Source: Auanema rhodensis (Eukaryota; Nematoda; Chromadorea; Rhabditida; Rhabditidae). From it: a stretch of DNA of 64,000 nucleotides. The stretch covers positions 6,138,001 to 6,202,000 of the forward strand of contig OZ059898.1 of the NCBI GenBank assembly GCA_964057225.1, given 5' to 3'. Below are positions 24,049 to 36,477 of the stretch, piece by piece. The notes under the pieces are model-generated. The model was not told the DNA's origin. It saw nothing but the letters and a program-made list of their open reading frames with translations, and searched no databases. Made by a program: the position numbers and the translations under genes. Positions within the stretch are counted from its first letter, which is position 1, and every line of letters begins with the position of its first letter.

Positions 24049-25726
24049 ATGTTTTCTTGGGATCAAATCATAAAACTTTTCATAATTATTATAAATAGCA
24101 TTGAAGCTTATAAAATAAATTTAAATAAAGGAAGTAAGTATTAATGTTTTTATTTTATTTTTTATTAAATTGAAATTTTAGATCGAACTACAAATCTTGA
24201 TGGAATTCAATTGCCAAAATATAATATTGAATGGGATCAATCAGATAGCAGAACTGAAATTAGTAAAATTCAAGTAAATTTGGAATTTTAATTGATTTCT
24301 ATATGTAAATATTATATTTTACAGTAATATTTAGATTTATGAGAAATGGTTAAAAACAACCTTACAAAGCTTACATCCAAATGCTTCCATTGAAGAGATT
24401 CGCAAGGAAATTGCTTGCTATCCTGGTGAATTTTTCAAATTCTCATTATATGTTTTTTGTTTTTGTATTGTTCAGGTCCTCCACTTGCAACTCAGAGCCA
24501 AGAAAACAGTGAAGGCACATTGTCTTGTGATTTTTTTGAAACTTATATTCACAATGTTTTGAACGAAGGAACTGATCTTGTAAATATACTACGGTTGAAA
24601 ACTGACAAAGTTGGTTATCAAAATCTTTTAATTCTATTTATTTCTTTAAAATTAGATCAATTGGGATAATACGTTAATTGAAAAAGTTTTTGATCAAAAT
24701 TCACGTCTTCATTCTCTTGAACGAGTTTTACCAACAGTGACACAAGAAGAGACATCTGTGAAACTTAAAGTAAACTTTATTTTTCTATATATGATAAATA
24801 CTTCACTTATTTAGAACCTTTCCAATGAATTATCTCTGCTTACTTCTGAAATACCGTCTGAAAAGCTGTTTAATTTCAAGATGACTCATGTTGCCCCTGA
24901 AAGGGAACGATCAAAGATAGGCGACTATAATGCAACACTCTTCCATACTTTATCAAAATATTTTCCTACTAAGAATAATACAGAAATTACCACAACATTC
25001 AATCAAACACAACTACATCATAACATTTCTGCTTATATGAAGGATAGTTTAATGAATACTCCACTTCCAAATCCTACCACAAGTTTGCCGAATACTAATG
25101 GATCTTTTCCTTCCACTAGTCTATTCAAGTCATCTGTAGAGAGTTGGAATAATTCCTCATCTACTACACAAAAAAATAAAAACTTTCATAGCCATAATCA
25201 AACGGTTGCAGAATTTATCAACAATTTGACCTACATTAATAACTCTGAGCAGCTGATAAAAACAGCTCAAGACTCTAGAAACCGACTATCAAATGAAACC
25301 GAGCAAATGGGTAATTCGCTTTCTAGCCCTTCATTGGATAAAGAAACATCATCTCATGAAGAATTCCAAATGCCTGCAAAACTCAAGCCTTATTATGATA
25401 AAATGATTCATTTAGCCGAAAACAACAAAACGGACGAGATCATAAGTCTTGTAGACAATGTTTTACAGGTTTTTACATGACTATATAACGCATATATTCT
25501 TCTGCTTTAGATTCCCCCCCAGCAAACAGCAATTCGAACACTTATGAATCTGTTCCGTGGTACTCTTAAACCAACTGAAAGCAATCCAACGCCAACTAGT
25601 CAAACTTCTACTTCTTCCGTTACATTTTCAACAATGAGCGAAACTCTTGCTTCTAAGATTGCTGAAGTAATTAAAAGCGATAAGATGAAAAATATACGTG
25701 ACAGGTTTGAGAATACTTTGGGCTAA
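24049..25726 (+). CDS. Unrecognised, probably secreted, heavily sequon-rich protein
   Basis: Seven exons join in phase: 24049-24133, 24182-24273, 24335-24425, 24476-24609, 24656-24769, 24815-25468 and 25511-25726. They give 461 residues and a TAA stop. The N-terminus MFSWDQIIKLFIIIINSIEA is hydrophobic and looks like a signal peptide. The middle exon is rich in Asn, Ser and Thr, with about a dozen N-x-S/T sequons (NAT, NQT, NIS, NGS, NNS, NLT, NET, NKT). The C-terminal 100 residues are helical and charged, with KLKPYYDKMIHLAENNKTDE and SETLASKIAEVIKSDKMKNI. Only two Cys are apparent. I do not recognise the family; a secreted or surface glycoprotein is the best inference. It converges on the ANKRD13 gene with 161 nt between stops. 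An AATAAA overlaps its stop codon. Confidence 0.75.
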
Positions 25727-25730
25727 TAAA
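25725..25730 (+). promoter_or_regulatory. AATAAA overlapping the stop codon
   Basis: The sequence CTAATAAATAT places a canonical poly(A) hexamer across the TAA stop of the orphan secreted gene. A second AAAATAAAAACAG lies about 35 nt downstream. If the first were used, the 3'UTR would be only about 20 nt. Confidence 0.35.
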
Positions 25731-25887
25731 TATGATTAAATTAATATATTCAAAGAAAATAAAAACAGTGTAACCCATAAAGTAGCAATCTAAAGATGCT
25801 TATATATACAAAAACGCTAAAGTAAAGTAACAAGGAAAATATTAAAGCAACCAACAAGTAAAACAAAGGAAGCAAAGAAATGTCGAC

Positions 25888-28738
25888 TTATTTCTCAATT
25901 TGAGACAATTGTATGATTCTATTCATTTCTTCATCTAATCTTCTCTGCTCTTCTCTTCTGCGTTCTTCTTCTTCTCGTGACAAACGTATTGCTCTAGTTA
26001 TGTCATCTTCTCCCTGATTGAAAAAAAAACATAAAATCAGTTTAAAATGTAAGTAAAAACCTCTTCAATTTGAGTTACAGGTGTTTCTGAAACCGCTCCG
26101 CGAGATAACTGTAAACTTTCTTCAATTGCCCGTGCTATTTGTGCTTCTTCCGTATCCCATTGCGAAGCTAAACACACATGAAGCGGAATTTGCTTTTAGG
26201 TCTATTGATACTTACCTGTGCTAGGAAGATGGTTAGGAGAAATCCCGTAATCAGTTACCATCGGTACTTCATAACCTAACGATTGTTGGATCGCTAGTTG
26301 TAAAAGCATATCCTCCTGTTGTTGAATGGAGCGATCTAAAAGTCATAAAACAAATTGTTGTGATGATAGTGTTTTAACTCACATATATGATGCCGATTTC
26401 TATCTTCCGAACTATCATCAGTAGGCCACGAAATTAACGAGTCATTTGCATCAATGGCATTATATGAAAGTGGAATTGAAAAAATATCTTTTTCAATAAC
26501 AACCGATTTAACTTTGAAATCAGTCTGTAGAAACATTATAAAAAAATTGATGAGAAATATACAGCCAACCTCTGTCTCTAATGGCACTACATTTGCTCCC
26601 GGTTCATTAATTTTATTGAAAGTAATTTGGGCACTGAGAACATGAAATATCGGTATTTCTGTAATATATTTTTGATATTATTGCTATATCATATGTAATA
26701 TAACAGAGATTTTCAAAATGTAATAACCTATTTTCACTGGAAAACCTGCAGGTAACTGCATCTGTATAAAATTCTTGAGCCTTGCAAAATGAGCATTGCT
26801 CGCTGCCATTAAGTCTACGATTCTTATTATTTGATCCTACATACAAAAAAAATCAGAATGAGGTGACTGAGACATAACCTTCAAACCTTCAAGTCCAGTG
26901 GATGTTCCTCAGCCAACCATAGGGTAGCCTTGAAACTATTTGATTTTCTTGTCACTTCTTTTTTACGGCCTACAACAAGTTGTCTTTCAACGATTCTCTG
27001 ATTTTTCTTTTGCTAACCTATACTGTCTGTCAAAGAAAACTCAGAATCCAAATATTCGTTGGCCGTCAGGCCTGTGAAATAAATAAAATATATATGCCAA
27101 TGAGGCGATTCCTAACCTGATTCGTGAACATCTAAAGTTTTACTCTCATCAACACTATCCGAACGTACTAATGAGAGTATTGTACTCAATGCGTTCGAAT
27201 TTTCGTCCTGAATTAATCTAATTATATTTTATTTTTCAGTGCATTTATACTTGTTTAAGTCTTAGTTTGTCTTCTTCCGACAAATGCTCTGTTCTTGTCT
27301 TCGTTACTAATGTCACATTAGATGCATCAAATAGCTACAATTTAATTTGAATTATCAAATTTTTGAAATACTGATTCTTCATTGCGAACCTTACAATCAT
27401 ATCCATCAACTTTTTCCCACTTATCTGAGCTATTTATCCAGGATAATAATCCACCAGATTTAGCTCGCTCAAACCCAATTTTCTCAACATCTATATAAGA
27501 AGTTGATATAGGAGCATGAATTCTAAATAACTAAAGAATGAAACGTTTCGTCGTTATTTCTTACCTATTCTCTAAAGCCTCAATTGAGGGTATGAATTGT
27601 TCTACTTCTTCGTTATCATACAGAATCTGGGTTGATGACTAAATGTTTCAATTAGAATGTTTAGATCTTATTCATTTAGTGAGAAAAAAATAAAAAGGAA
27701 AGTTGCGCTATGATGAAACTCTTTTCCTCAACATTTTTTTTCAATGATTTTTTGACATTTAATCCAAACTTTAAGCAACCGCTCAGTGAAACATCGCAGT
27801 AAAAAATAAAATAAGACGCGAAACTATCACGTCAAACGTGACGTATTTTTTCAACTCGCCAAAAAAACAGCGTACCAAAAAGCTGACGCAGCTATTTTGT
27901 TCAAAATGATTCAGATGGATATATGCATTGCTTTAATATTGATTGGTAACCCATACCGTCTTAGCGTCATGATCCAAGATAGTAAACTCTGGAACGCCCT
28001 CATTGTTTAAGCGAAAGATATATGAGTGATTCCCTCTTTGCCAAACGGTTCCTTCAAATCCCACCAAAGTAGTATCTATCCTGACATTGGATCCTTGTTT
28101 ATAAATCTGCAATCATAAGCGTTTTCTGGCGCGTATATGGAAAAGTTTGTAACCTTATATGTATCTGAAGGACACATTTTACTAACAAATGGCAGCCAAC
28201 TTGAGAACTCCCAACTCATTTCACAATAAAAATCAGGCGTATCCTGTCATACTTTCAGTTATGTTTGCTGAAGCATGAAGATGCTCACCATAAGTTTAGT
28301 TAAATGTTCTTGCATAGCCTTGATGGAATTCTGACTCCGTGCAAAATCTCTATATTTAATCACTTCTGATAATAATTGGATGTCCTTTAACGATACGGCC
28401 TCGTTACTGATAGACCACATTTCTTCAAATTATTATGTATATTCTTTGTGTAACTGAATCTATACCTCTGTCTTGAACATCTGGATCAGCTCCATTATGC
28501 AGCAATTCAAACGCACATTCCTTGTGACCCAGGGTCACAGCGAGCATTAACGGCGTTCTAAGACTTATACCGTTAGTCATCTGCTAAATAGCATTCTCTA
28601 CCTTCCTCTACAATCTAGAGAGTTAACGTCATTATTCCTATCTTTTGTATTTAATTCTTTTTTTAATAACTCCACATCATCCAGAAACACAGCCCAGTGT
28701 AGAGGATATTCTATTTGTGATTTAAATTCCTTCTGCAT
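25888..28738 (-). CDS. ANKRD13-family protein (ankyrin repeats, GPCR-chaperone-type domain, UIMs)
   Basis: The minus-strand ATG is at 28738 and TAA at 25890-25888. The first exons are 28602-28738, 28466-28557, 28289-28422, 28154-28243, 27957-28106 and 27565-27638; about ten smaller ones follow. The N-terminus has [19 protein letters not shown] and an ankyrin repeat, [19 protein letters not shown]. The central domain carries [20 protein letters not shown], then [20 protein letters not shown] and [14 protein letters not shown], which is diagnostic for ANKRD13. Later come [15 protein letters not shown] and [19 protein letters not shown]. The C-terminus has at least three ubiquitin-interacting motifs ([42 protein letters not shown]). 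In animals the family binds Lys63-ubiquitinated receptors at the membrane and endosomes. Start choice fits the family N-terminus. Confidence 0.92.
27639..27956 (-). other. Longest intron of the ANKRD13 gene
   Basis: A 318-nt intron between the RIDTTLVGF exon and the YDNEEVEQF exon. It contains the short words TGACGCAGC and CGTCAAACGTGACG, the second a near-palindrome at about 27830-27843. No coding potential was seen. Confidence 0.45.
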
Positions 28739-29575
28739 AATGTAACGCTAAAACAAAAGCTACTCACCATTTAAAATTTAAAAATATCTCACCAATTATG
28801 TTGATTTAAAAAGTAGGGTTTTCACCTAATTTTGATGTTGAGCACAGAAAAAAATCAATTCTTTACTAGTAGCAGGTTCCCCTAGAGTAATAGTTAGAGC
28901 AATTGTGAAGACCTTCAGACCACTTAATTGAGGATAGATGATTTGTTTCTGTTGTTTTATTTAAGTCAAACCAATCAACAGTGTTGTAGTTCCATGTTGT
29001 GCTGAACTCTTATATGGTCTTTGACGTATTCGGAGTTTCACGTATATTTTCTTACTCCCCTATAACTAGCAGTTTTGCCCTTAAAACGTTTAGTTTTAGT
29101 CCGCACCCTTATCATCATATCTTGATTTTCAATTCAATAAGGAATTCCCTGGAGCATATGCTTTAATAAACCGTATAAGCCTTCTTACATTTATTTTTCG
29201 GTCGCATTTTTGCGTTTAGCGTCTTTTGGGTTATGGTAGTATAAAATAGTAGACGCGAGATGTTTGAGGACGCCGCAACACGCTTCGCTGTAAGGCCAAT
29301 AGGCGGGCGATCGATATTCTAGTATGCTAGGAGATGGCCTATACCCAAGCACGTGAATGCTACGCCTTCTGTCTGCGTCTCTTCATCTCTCATGCTTTTC
29401 TCTCGTTTAGCCATACTCTCTGCTCTTCTGTCCTTGTCTGTGCTAACACACACGTCACACTCTATTGCCGCACGCCCGCTTTCTCCCTCTTAGTCGGGCC
29501 TGCTATTTCTTCTCGTCGCTTTTTCCATTGCAATTTTTGAACCACTGAAACTGTTTTTCTTGCTTTTCTATAAAT

Positions 29576-29585
29576 CCTTATAAGG
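29576..29585. promoter_or_regulatory. Perfect CArG-box palindrome
   Basis: CCTTATAAGG fits the SRF/MADS consensus CC(A/T)6GG exactly and is its own reverse complement. It lies 139 bp upstream of the HMG-box gene's ATG. Binding by an SRF-like factor is inference. Confidence 0.4.
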
Positions 29586-29698
29586 CGTCAAAATGCTATA
29601 GGTGTTTACTATATTTATTTGGTAGAATGAGCCAAGCAACTTTGCTTGTATTTAACTCGAAAACGATCCATATACATCTATGCGTTTTGACGCCTTAT
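29580..29698. repeat. 14-bp perfect inverted repeat upstream of the HMG gene
   Basis: ATAAGGCGTCAAAA (29580-29593) and TTTTGACGCCTTAT (29685-29698) are exact reverse complements separated by 91 nt. The right arm ends 26 bp before the ATG and the left arm overlaps the CArG palindrome. It could be paired factor sites or a stem in the 5'UTR. Confidence 0.7.
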
Positions 29699-29723
29699 TT
29701 GTGATACTTCGGAATTTTAAGGA

Positions 29724-30601
29724 ATGATGGATAGTTTTGGCGTAGGCTCGTACTGTCCGAGAAACATGAGAGATATTGGCAAACCTCCCGTCCGTGGAAA
29801 GACTTCTCCTTATGGATTTTTTGTGAAGATGTGTTACGAGGAGCACAAGAAGAAGTACCCTAATGAGAACGTCCAAGTCACTGAAATCTCTAAGAAATGC
29901 AGTGAAAAATGGAAGGTTAGCATAGTTTTTTATATTATTTTCTTTATAAAATGTCCTTTATAGGAAATGTCTGATGATGAGAAAAGAAGGTTTTATGAGC
30001 TGGCTCAAAAAGATGCTGAAAGATACCAGGCTGAGGTATTTTGTTTCAAATTTGATTCTTTAATCCCTTAATTTTGCTAGGTTGCTGCTTATGGAGGCGA
30101 AGATGCTATGCGGAAAAGAAAAAGAGCTAAGAAGGATCCAAATGCTCCAAAAAGAGCCTTGTGAGTTATTATTAATATGTTCATTTTTTATCATTTTCCT
30201 CTATAGGTCTGCTTTCTTCTTCTTCTCTCAGGACAGACGACCAGATGTGCAGCAACAACATCCCGAGTGGAAAGTGGGGCAGGTAGGTCAATGTGAGGAT
30301 TCATCTGTGTTATGAGATACTTTAGGTAGCCCAAGAGTTGGGTAGGTTGTGGAAGTTAGTTTCTGTCGAAGAAAAAGACATGTATGAACGCAAGGCGTTA
30401 GCAGACAAAGAAAGATATGCTGAGGTTTGTGTTTGAATTGCTTCGACTGATAATTAAAATTTGCAGGAAATGAGAGACTACAAGTCTGCTATTACCAAAA
30501 TTCCTGGATTAGATCACCTCGAGGATGAGCATAACCATAGTGGTATGCACGTTGTGCATGTGGACGATATGCAACATGGTCAGATCGTTGGCGCTATTTG
30601 A
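29724..30601 (+). CDS. hmg-1.2: Two-HMG-box chromatin protein (HMG-1.2-like)
   Basis: Six exons, 29724-29915, 29964-30035, 30081-30160, 30207-30282, 30326-30424 and 30467-30601, encode 217 residues ending TGA. Box A runs from about residue 18 ([20 protein letters not shown]) to about 85 ([16 protein letters not shown]). A basic linker, [20 protein letters not shown], leads into box B at about residues 103-172, with [15 protein letters not shown] and [14 protein letters not shown]. The tail is His/Asp-rich ([16 protein letters not shown]) and not the long acidic tail of vertebrate HMGB1. The family bends DNA non-specifically and helps transcription factors. Layout and size resemble C. elegans HMG-1.2. 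A second Met follows directly, so the true start could be either of two codons. Confidence 0.93.
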
Positions 30602-32499
30602 ATTTTGTAATAATTTGATACTGCATTATTCCCTTCCTACTTTATATTCTCGCTATGTTTTTATTAATTACATATATTGAACTGTCTCAGTTCCATCTCA
30701 CTAAGCGAATGCGCTTGAATGTAATGAGTGTTTTCAATGTATTCTTCTATACGTATGTCGTTTCTCAAAAAAGGAGGAATCACTCATTTTTGCCCGTGTG
30801 AAAGAAAAAAATTACATTCATGTCGTTAAGCGTTCCAATTAATCGTATGGACGTTTAGTACCTGCTTTAGACTAAGCAACTAAAACGTTATATCTTACTA
30901 TCTATAAATGCCTGTTTATTGGCTCTAGCCAATATGTTGCGCATAGTCTTGTGTTTCCACTCCGCACTTCACGTAGCTATTACTCTCCAGGGATTTCCTC
31001 TAATAATTTGTACATTATGTGTTCCTTAAGTCTGATTGTTGTGGATAATCGTTAAACATACGACCAAATAAACTCGACTACGCTAAAAGTTACTTTATCA
31101 TTTGCAGTTTTTCATCTGTCATTGTATCTACGGAAATTAATAATTTGGCAGTGGTATAGTTTGATAATGAGAATCGGTAGATAATCGAGGAGGGGTTTTC
31201 ACAACGTGTGTAAAGCGTATGTATTGGAGTGTGGATGATCGGTAATGACGAGGTTTGTCCCGCTGAAATTAAAACATTACTACCCTATCTTTGAGTTTTT
31301 TTGTGTGGGCATATAAAGGCTTCTATATTATTTAAACTTTATCGAAGTTATGAGTGGAGAAGATAAGGTGAAGGTTTAAAGCAAAGTATCAGAAACTAAC
31401 CTTGGAGAGATTTCTTGCGCAATACTTTAGGCAACATTGGTATGTTAAATATGATAGTATAAATAATATTACGGATATTAATACAAAAATCCAAGCTATA
31501 TGTTTGTCTAATAACCTGCAATCTGTTATTGTTCTAACTAAAGTGTTTTTATTTAACTTACGTTACTACATTTTCCAATCCTTCTATCATGAAAGCAGGG
31601 AGGTTAGATGGAAGTTGTTAAAAATAGCTATGATCTTCTGAGCTGCTCACACCTAAAAAATGTGTTTCTGAGTAAATCAAGTATTAGATTCAAAACTAAA
31701 TTGACAAGAAATCTAAACATATGGATTTTGAATATTTATATTGTCACAACAACTTTGTGTCATAAGGGTTAGAGGACGATGAGAAAACGTAGACGTAAAA
31801 GGGAAAGAGTGAGAGGGAGTTATTGTCGGAATCCAGTTGGGTGTGGTGATGTTCATGAGAATTAAGAGAAATATTCTCCATTTATATCTCATCATCATGT
31901 ATTTGTACTGCTTTTATTTATATTGTTAATTAAAGTTGAAAGAAACCTTGATGATCAATAGATTCTTCAAATTAATGATAGCAGAGCATGTTGTATTGCT
32001 TTCAAAAAAAATATGTTTTCCTTGAAGGATTTCATGACTTTCGTGGGTGCACGTCGAGAAAACTGGCTTGTTTTATAAAAAAGGTAGTCACTAGAAAGGA
32101 ATAAAGCAACTAAATGATGAGAATCACACGAAATAATCAGACAGAAAGTTTAAGGTGAAAGAAAGTTGAAGTTTGTGTGTAGGCTAGCAATTGTACAAAA
32201 TGACTGGCTGAAAGGGGCAGGAACGGCTTTTCTCTTTCGGGAGCCGCTATCATTCAGAGTTTCACTCGTGAATTGCCAGCTGTTTGCTACACAGATATTG
32301 CCGGATTTCTTCTGTTCTCGGTAAATTCGATCAAAGAGAAGCATTAATTTAATTGGTTAGAGTCATTAGTGATGTTGTAAACTGTCAGCTTAACATGAAT
32401 TATTTTAACTTGAGCAAATTCGCCTTACGTGGGATACAACTGCGAAGCTTTACTATTAAACTATTGCTCATTTTCAAATTTCAGCTCAAGACTAACTGT
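30602..32499. other. Intergenic region between HMG and DEF8-like genes
   Basis: A 1.9-kb gap. The first part should be HMG 3'UTR; no clear AATAAA was picked out. A 79-codon open frame at 31402-31641 is AT-driven and has no recognisable domain. A polypyrimidine-AG (AAATTTCAG, ending at 32484) lies 15 nt before the DEF8-like ATG and could be a trans-splice acceptor or the end of a 5'UTR intron. Confidence 0.45.
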
Positions 32500-34487
32500 A
32501 TGTCTCAACTAGATCAAGCTGGATTAGATTTTAGTTTTCGTATTGAATGCACGAAAGAAGAAGAACTCTCGCCTATCGATAATGAAATTACGAAAGTTGT
32601 TGAAGATTTGAGACGCCGACACCCAGATTGTGACAGGTATGATATCTGAATCTTTATTTATATGAGAAAATACGATTCTCATTCTTTTGCTGTCATGTTG
32701 CAATCCGGTTTGACCATCATTATGTCCTGATCATTAATGACTTAACACCTACCTTCCCATCTCGATAGGAATTTGACTGTCTGAATTAGTCTTCGTGGGA
32801 TGCCTGGATAAACATTATATTCTCCATAAAATGTTTCCCGTATCAGCGGTTAAATCTCGTCTTTTCAGACTGGGGGAAATTAATTGTGCGATTTCTCATT
32901 GTAAGGAACGGTTAAAGGAATGTGTAAAGAATGAAGATTCCAATTCAAAGAAAGCATACTTTGATAAATTAGTTCAATTGGGGTTAGAAAAACAGAGCTT
33001 AGAGGTATTTGTTATTATTTCCTTTCCAATTAGCTTATTAAATTTAGGATAGTGGACCAAACGGGATTATTCGTTGTAGGGGTCATGAGTTTGTTATGCA
33101 GCCTACTAGAGGTCGATATAATCCTTGTTGTGAAGTGTGTATGCACACCATCTGGCGTTTAGTCCAAAGTTGGCGAAGGTGTATAGGTTAGTTAGAGAGT
33201 AATGAAGATATATGAAACTGAGCAATACACATATTTGGATATCTCAGTGCGAATTTGTAATTGATACTAAATTGATTGATATCCTTCAGTTTGCGGCCTA
33301 CGAGCTCATGATCAATGTTCTTCGTCAGTGCTTCGGACATGTGCGGGAGTATTTGCCTCGAAGCCGGATTTCTCATTAGCTTTAAGTATATCTGCTGAAA
33401 AAGGTCTTTCTACACAGAATTATAGTTGTGCTGAGTGTAAAGAACCTCTTATGTACGGTTAGTAGTTAAAGGAATTCGATGCACATTGCACATCCGTTAA
33501 GATGGACCATCGAATATGCAACCACGGTTCTGTGATTATACTGGTCTCTTATTTTGCCATAAATGTCATTGGGGTGATCAGTGGAGTATTCCTGCAAGGT
33601 TCAAAAGTTAATATAAAAGTAGTTTCAACATGTATGTTCTCTAGAATTGTTCTCAATATGGATTCGACTCCGAGGCCTGTTTGTCGGGCTGTAAAACAGT
33701 TGTTGTCTGTCGTGGATTCGCGCCCTCTGATTGAAATTGGAACTTTCGGACCATTAATCATAAAATTCCACAAGGTATCTAGCTATTTGAAGGAACTTCT
33801 GTTTTAAAAATTAAAATGCAGGAATTCGCCAGAGTCCAGGAGTTGCGAAGAAATTTTCTATTTATGAAATGTTATTTTATAAGTTGCAGAGTTTGTATAA
33901 CAAATGAGGAAGGAATAAAAATAATATTGTTTAGAATGCTCGTAAACTTCGAATTTTGCAATATCTTCACGATCATCAGCATTTTGTAGAAAATAGCAAT
34001 ATGTACAGTCTAAGAGAAGTACTTTAAATTGCTTAATTTGACTTTAATGATCGTATTTCAGTTAAGAGAGTTATGTAATTTTACTTTATTGCAAAGATTA
34101 GAAGAAATTCACACAGTATTTCGTAAACACATTGAAGAGGTAATTAGTTTTTAATTATGGAATGAAGGGGTATGATTTAGGAATGCGAAACTTGTAAAGG
34201 ACATGGCTTCTATTGTGAACTTTGCGATGATCCTAAGAAGAAAAACGAAGTATGATACTTAACAACTGAAATAAGTTACTTCTAATACACTAATTCAGAT
34301 CATATACCCATTCACTGAAGGAGTGTCCATGTGCCAAACGTGTTTTGCTGTGTTTCATGGAAAATGTTTTGAGAAACGGTCAATGATATGTCCCCGGTAA
34401 GTTATATGTTTTTTATTAATCCGATAACATGAGTATATCAGATGTGAAAGGAGGAAAAAAAGAAATCCAACATGGAATGAGGATTGA
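32500..34487 (+). CDS. DEF8-like protein (C1-type and Rubicon-homology zinc domain)
   Basis: The ATG at 32500 begins MSQLDQAGLDFSFRIECTKE; the TGA is at 34485-34487. Exons include 32500-32636, 32790-33004, one from about 33050, and others to the stop. The central part has a C1-like finger, HEFVMQPTRGRYNPCCEVCM then WRRCIVCGLRAHDQCSS. Next come CAECKEPL, FCDYTGLLFCHKCHWGDQWS, the SRPLIEIGTFGPLI segment, YLHDHQHFVENSNMYSLREL, HTVFRKHIEEECETCKGHGF and C-terminal CQTCFAVFHGKCF...CPRCERR. This matches human DEF8 from end to end. Family members with this domain bind Rab7 on late endosomes and lysosomes; DEF8 is linked to lysosome positioning and, in bone, ruffled borders. One problem: the first exon's strong donor leaves two bases but the exon at 32790 needs one. 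A small exon or another splice site is missing from my model. Confidence 0.85.
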
Positions 34488-36477
34488 CTAAGCTTAAATT
34501 TAACTATTTAACTTGAGACATGTTTTTTACTTTGTAAATTTTTGAAATCATATCATCAATAACATTGTAACATATTTTTTCTAAACCTGTTGCCTTAACA
34601 ATACAGGATAATTATAGTGCCTTTCACATTGTTTTTCAATTCCTAAATTTTTAGCTCATGTAAATAATGAATATACCTCCCAAGTAAGGGTATACAATTT
34701 TATATCTAACCAAACTGGTATAAAGCCTGAAGTGATAAAACTTATGTGTTCCTAAATACCTCTCAATTTCATTTTTCCTTCTCGAAGTTGTAGACTCTTT
34801 TTTTTAATTATTTCTGAATAACATTTTCATGTATCATAAATATTTTGATTGTGTTTTCTTCTTGTATCATTTTCTTATTTTTTCAAGCTAAATTGAACTT
34901 AAAGTACGGTAGTAATACTTAATGTATTAAGGATTAACTTACTGGCAAATTCCAGAATCAATTTTAATGATATTTTCAATCTTTTGTCACTCTTTCAGCT
35001 GGTTAACCTTGGCCTAGTTTCTATACTAGCATCTTTAAGCTGTGATGAAAAATGATTGTCTATTCAGATTTGTTTCTGAAATATTTAGTCATAGAGTAAT
35101 GAATAGTGAATACATATATATTTAAATGTGTTTATAATTTTAGATTTTCGTGATAGGTACAGCTAGTTTATTATTTTTTATTTATGGGTTCAATAAGTTT
35201 TGACTACTTCTCTTTTGATATTTATCCAGTTTTCCTCATTCGAAGAAAGTTTTGTTAAGCAAAGAAGCATGCGAGAGTTCGTGTGTATAGTAGCACCCCG
35301 CGTGGAATCTACATACAAGCAACTTCGTTGAACCTAAAGAATTTTAGTAAACCATTACGGTACATTGTTTCTCCTTTCATCTTTTTTCTTTGATTCACAA
35401 GAACTATGACGTGTTCTTTGAAAAAATATGTAAACATAACTGATTCATAATTTCATCTTCAACAAATGAATTATCAGTCATTCCCTATATGTATATATAC
35501 ATATACATATGAGGTTTATTCAGATACTAAATATCTATTCCCTTTTCAATTATTAATCTTTTCAATTTTAGAAAACAAATTAATCTTTGTTTCCCCATAT
35601 ATAAATATTTTTGGTTTAATTAATGAAAACTAACAAAATAGGAAAAATATTAATTGTTTAGTCACTTTCATAAAGATATATTCATTGAATTAATGATATT
35701 CTTCATATTCATATAAGGAATCACTACGGTTTCTTTTGATATTGTTGTTTCTGAAAAACATATGACGATTCACATGTATTACGCTATTTCCAATTATCGT
35801 ATTGACTTTTAAAGGAAAAACTATAAGAAAAACATAAAGTTTTGAGGTGGGGGGGGGGAGTGGTTTACTGCAAACTTAAAGTACGTACATACTTCTCATA
35901 TTCATTGTTCATAAGGATTTGTAAATATAAAACTCTCTTGAATACGTCCAAGAGCATCGTTGTTTTCCATCATTTAATGTTATGGAAAAATATTTATCAG
36001 CGACATAGTTTTACAAAAATCTATAGATAGGTTGAAAGTTTTCAACTTTTATTCGATATAATAATCCCAATAGAGTACATGTCTTTAGAAATTTAAAAAT
36101 AGATGAATCATTGATGATTCACACCATGAATACAGGTATTTCAGAAGCAGAATCATCATCATCTACTAATGCTGACGTCTAATGTGGTGGGGGAGGGGAC
36201 GAAATGAAAGAAAAGAAGTGGACAGCCGTTTGTATCATGAGATTAGAGAGAAACAAAACAGCTTAAAATCTATCTAAGACAAAGAGAAGATAGACAGTTA
36301 AAAATTAAGAATATAATTTGAAAATGAGAGAGAGATGAGAGATATTGTCTAACAAACAGAGTATACCGCCTTTACTTTCACTTTCGACCTTGTTTTCTTT
36401 AGACTCTCTATGTAAACTAATAGTCAAAGCAATCGTCTCTTCTCTCGATGATTCATCGTATTGAACAACACTCACAG
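34488..36477. other. Intergenic region upstream of the annexin gene
   Basis: A 2-kb AT-rich stretch with no supported exon. It contains a TATATACATATACATATG-like palindromic patch near 35491-35510, a run of nine G at 35850-35858 and a GA-rich block at 36280-36350. The annexin's first coding exon should lie here or nearby but could not be fixed. Confidence 0.45.

Larger units (their letters stand above)
28739..29723. promoter_or_regulatory. Shared upstream region of ANKRD13 (-) and HMG (+) genes
   Basis: A 985-bp head-to-head spacer with no exon. It is less AT-rich near 29240-29530 and holds CCAATAGGCGGGCG (about 29298-29311), which resembles a CCAAT box beside a GC box. A CArG-like palindrome and a 14-bp inverted repeat lie closer to the HMG start and are listed separately. 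Confidence 0.5.

Noticed and set aside
29334..29540. 68-codon open frame in the spacer before the HMG gene
   Set aside because: No domain, Cys/Leu/Ser-rich by composition, and it lies in the probable shared promoter.
31402..31641. 79-codon open frame upstream of the DEF8-like gene
   Set aside because: AT-driven composition, no domain, no splice partner.
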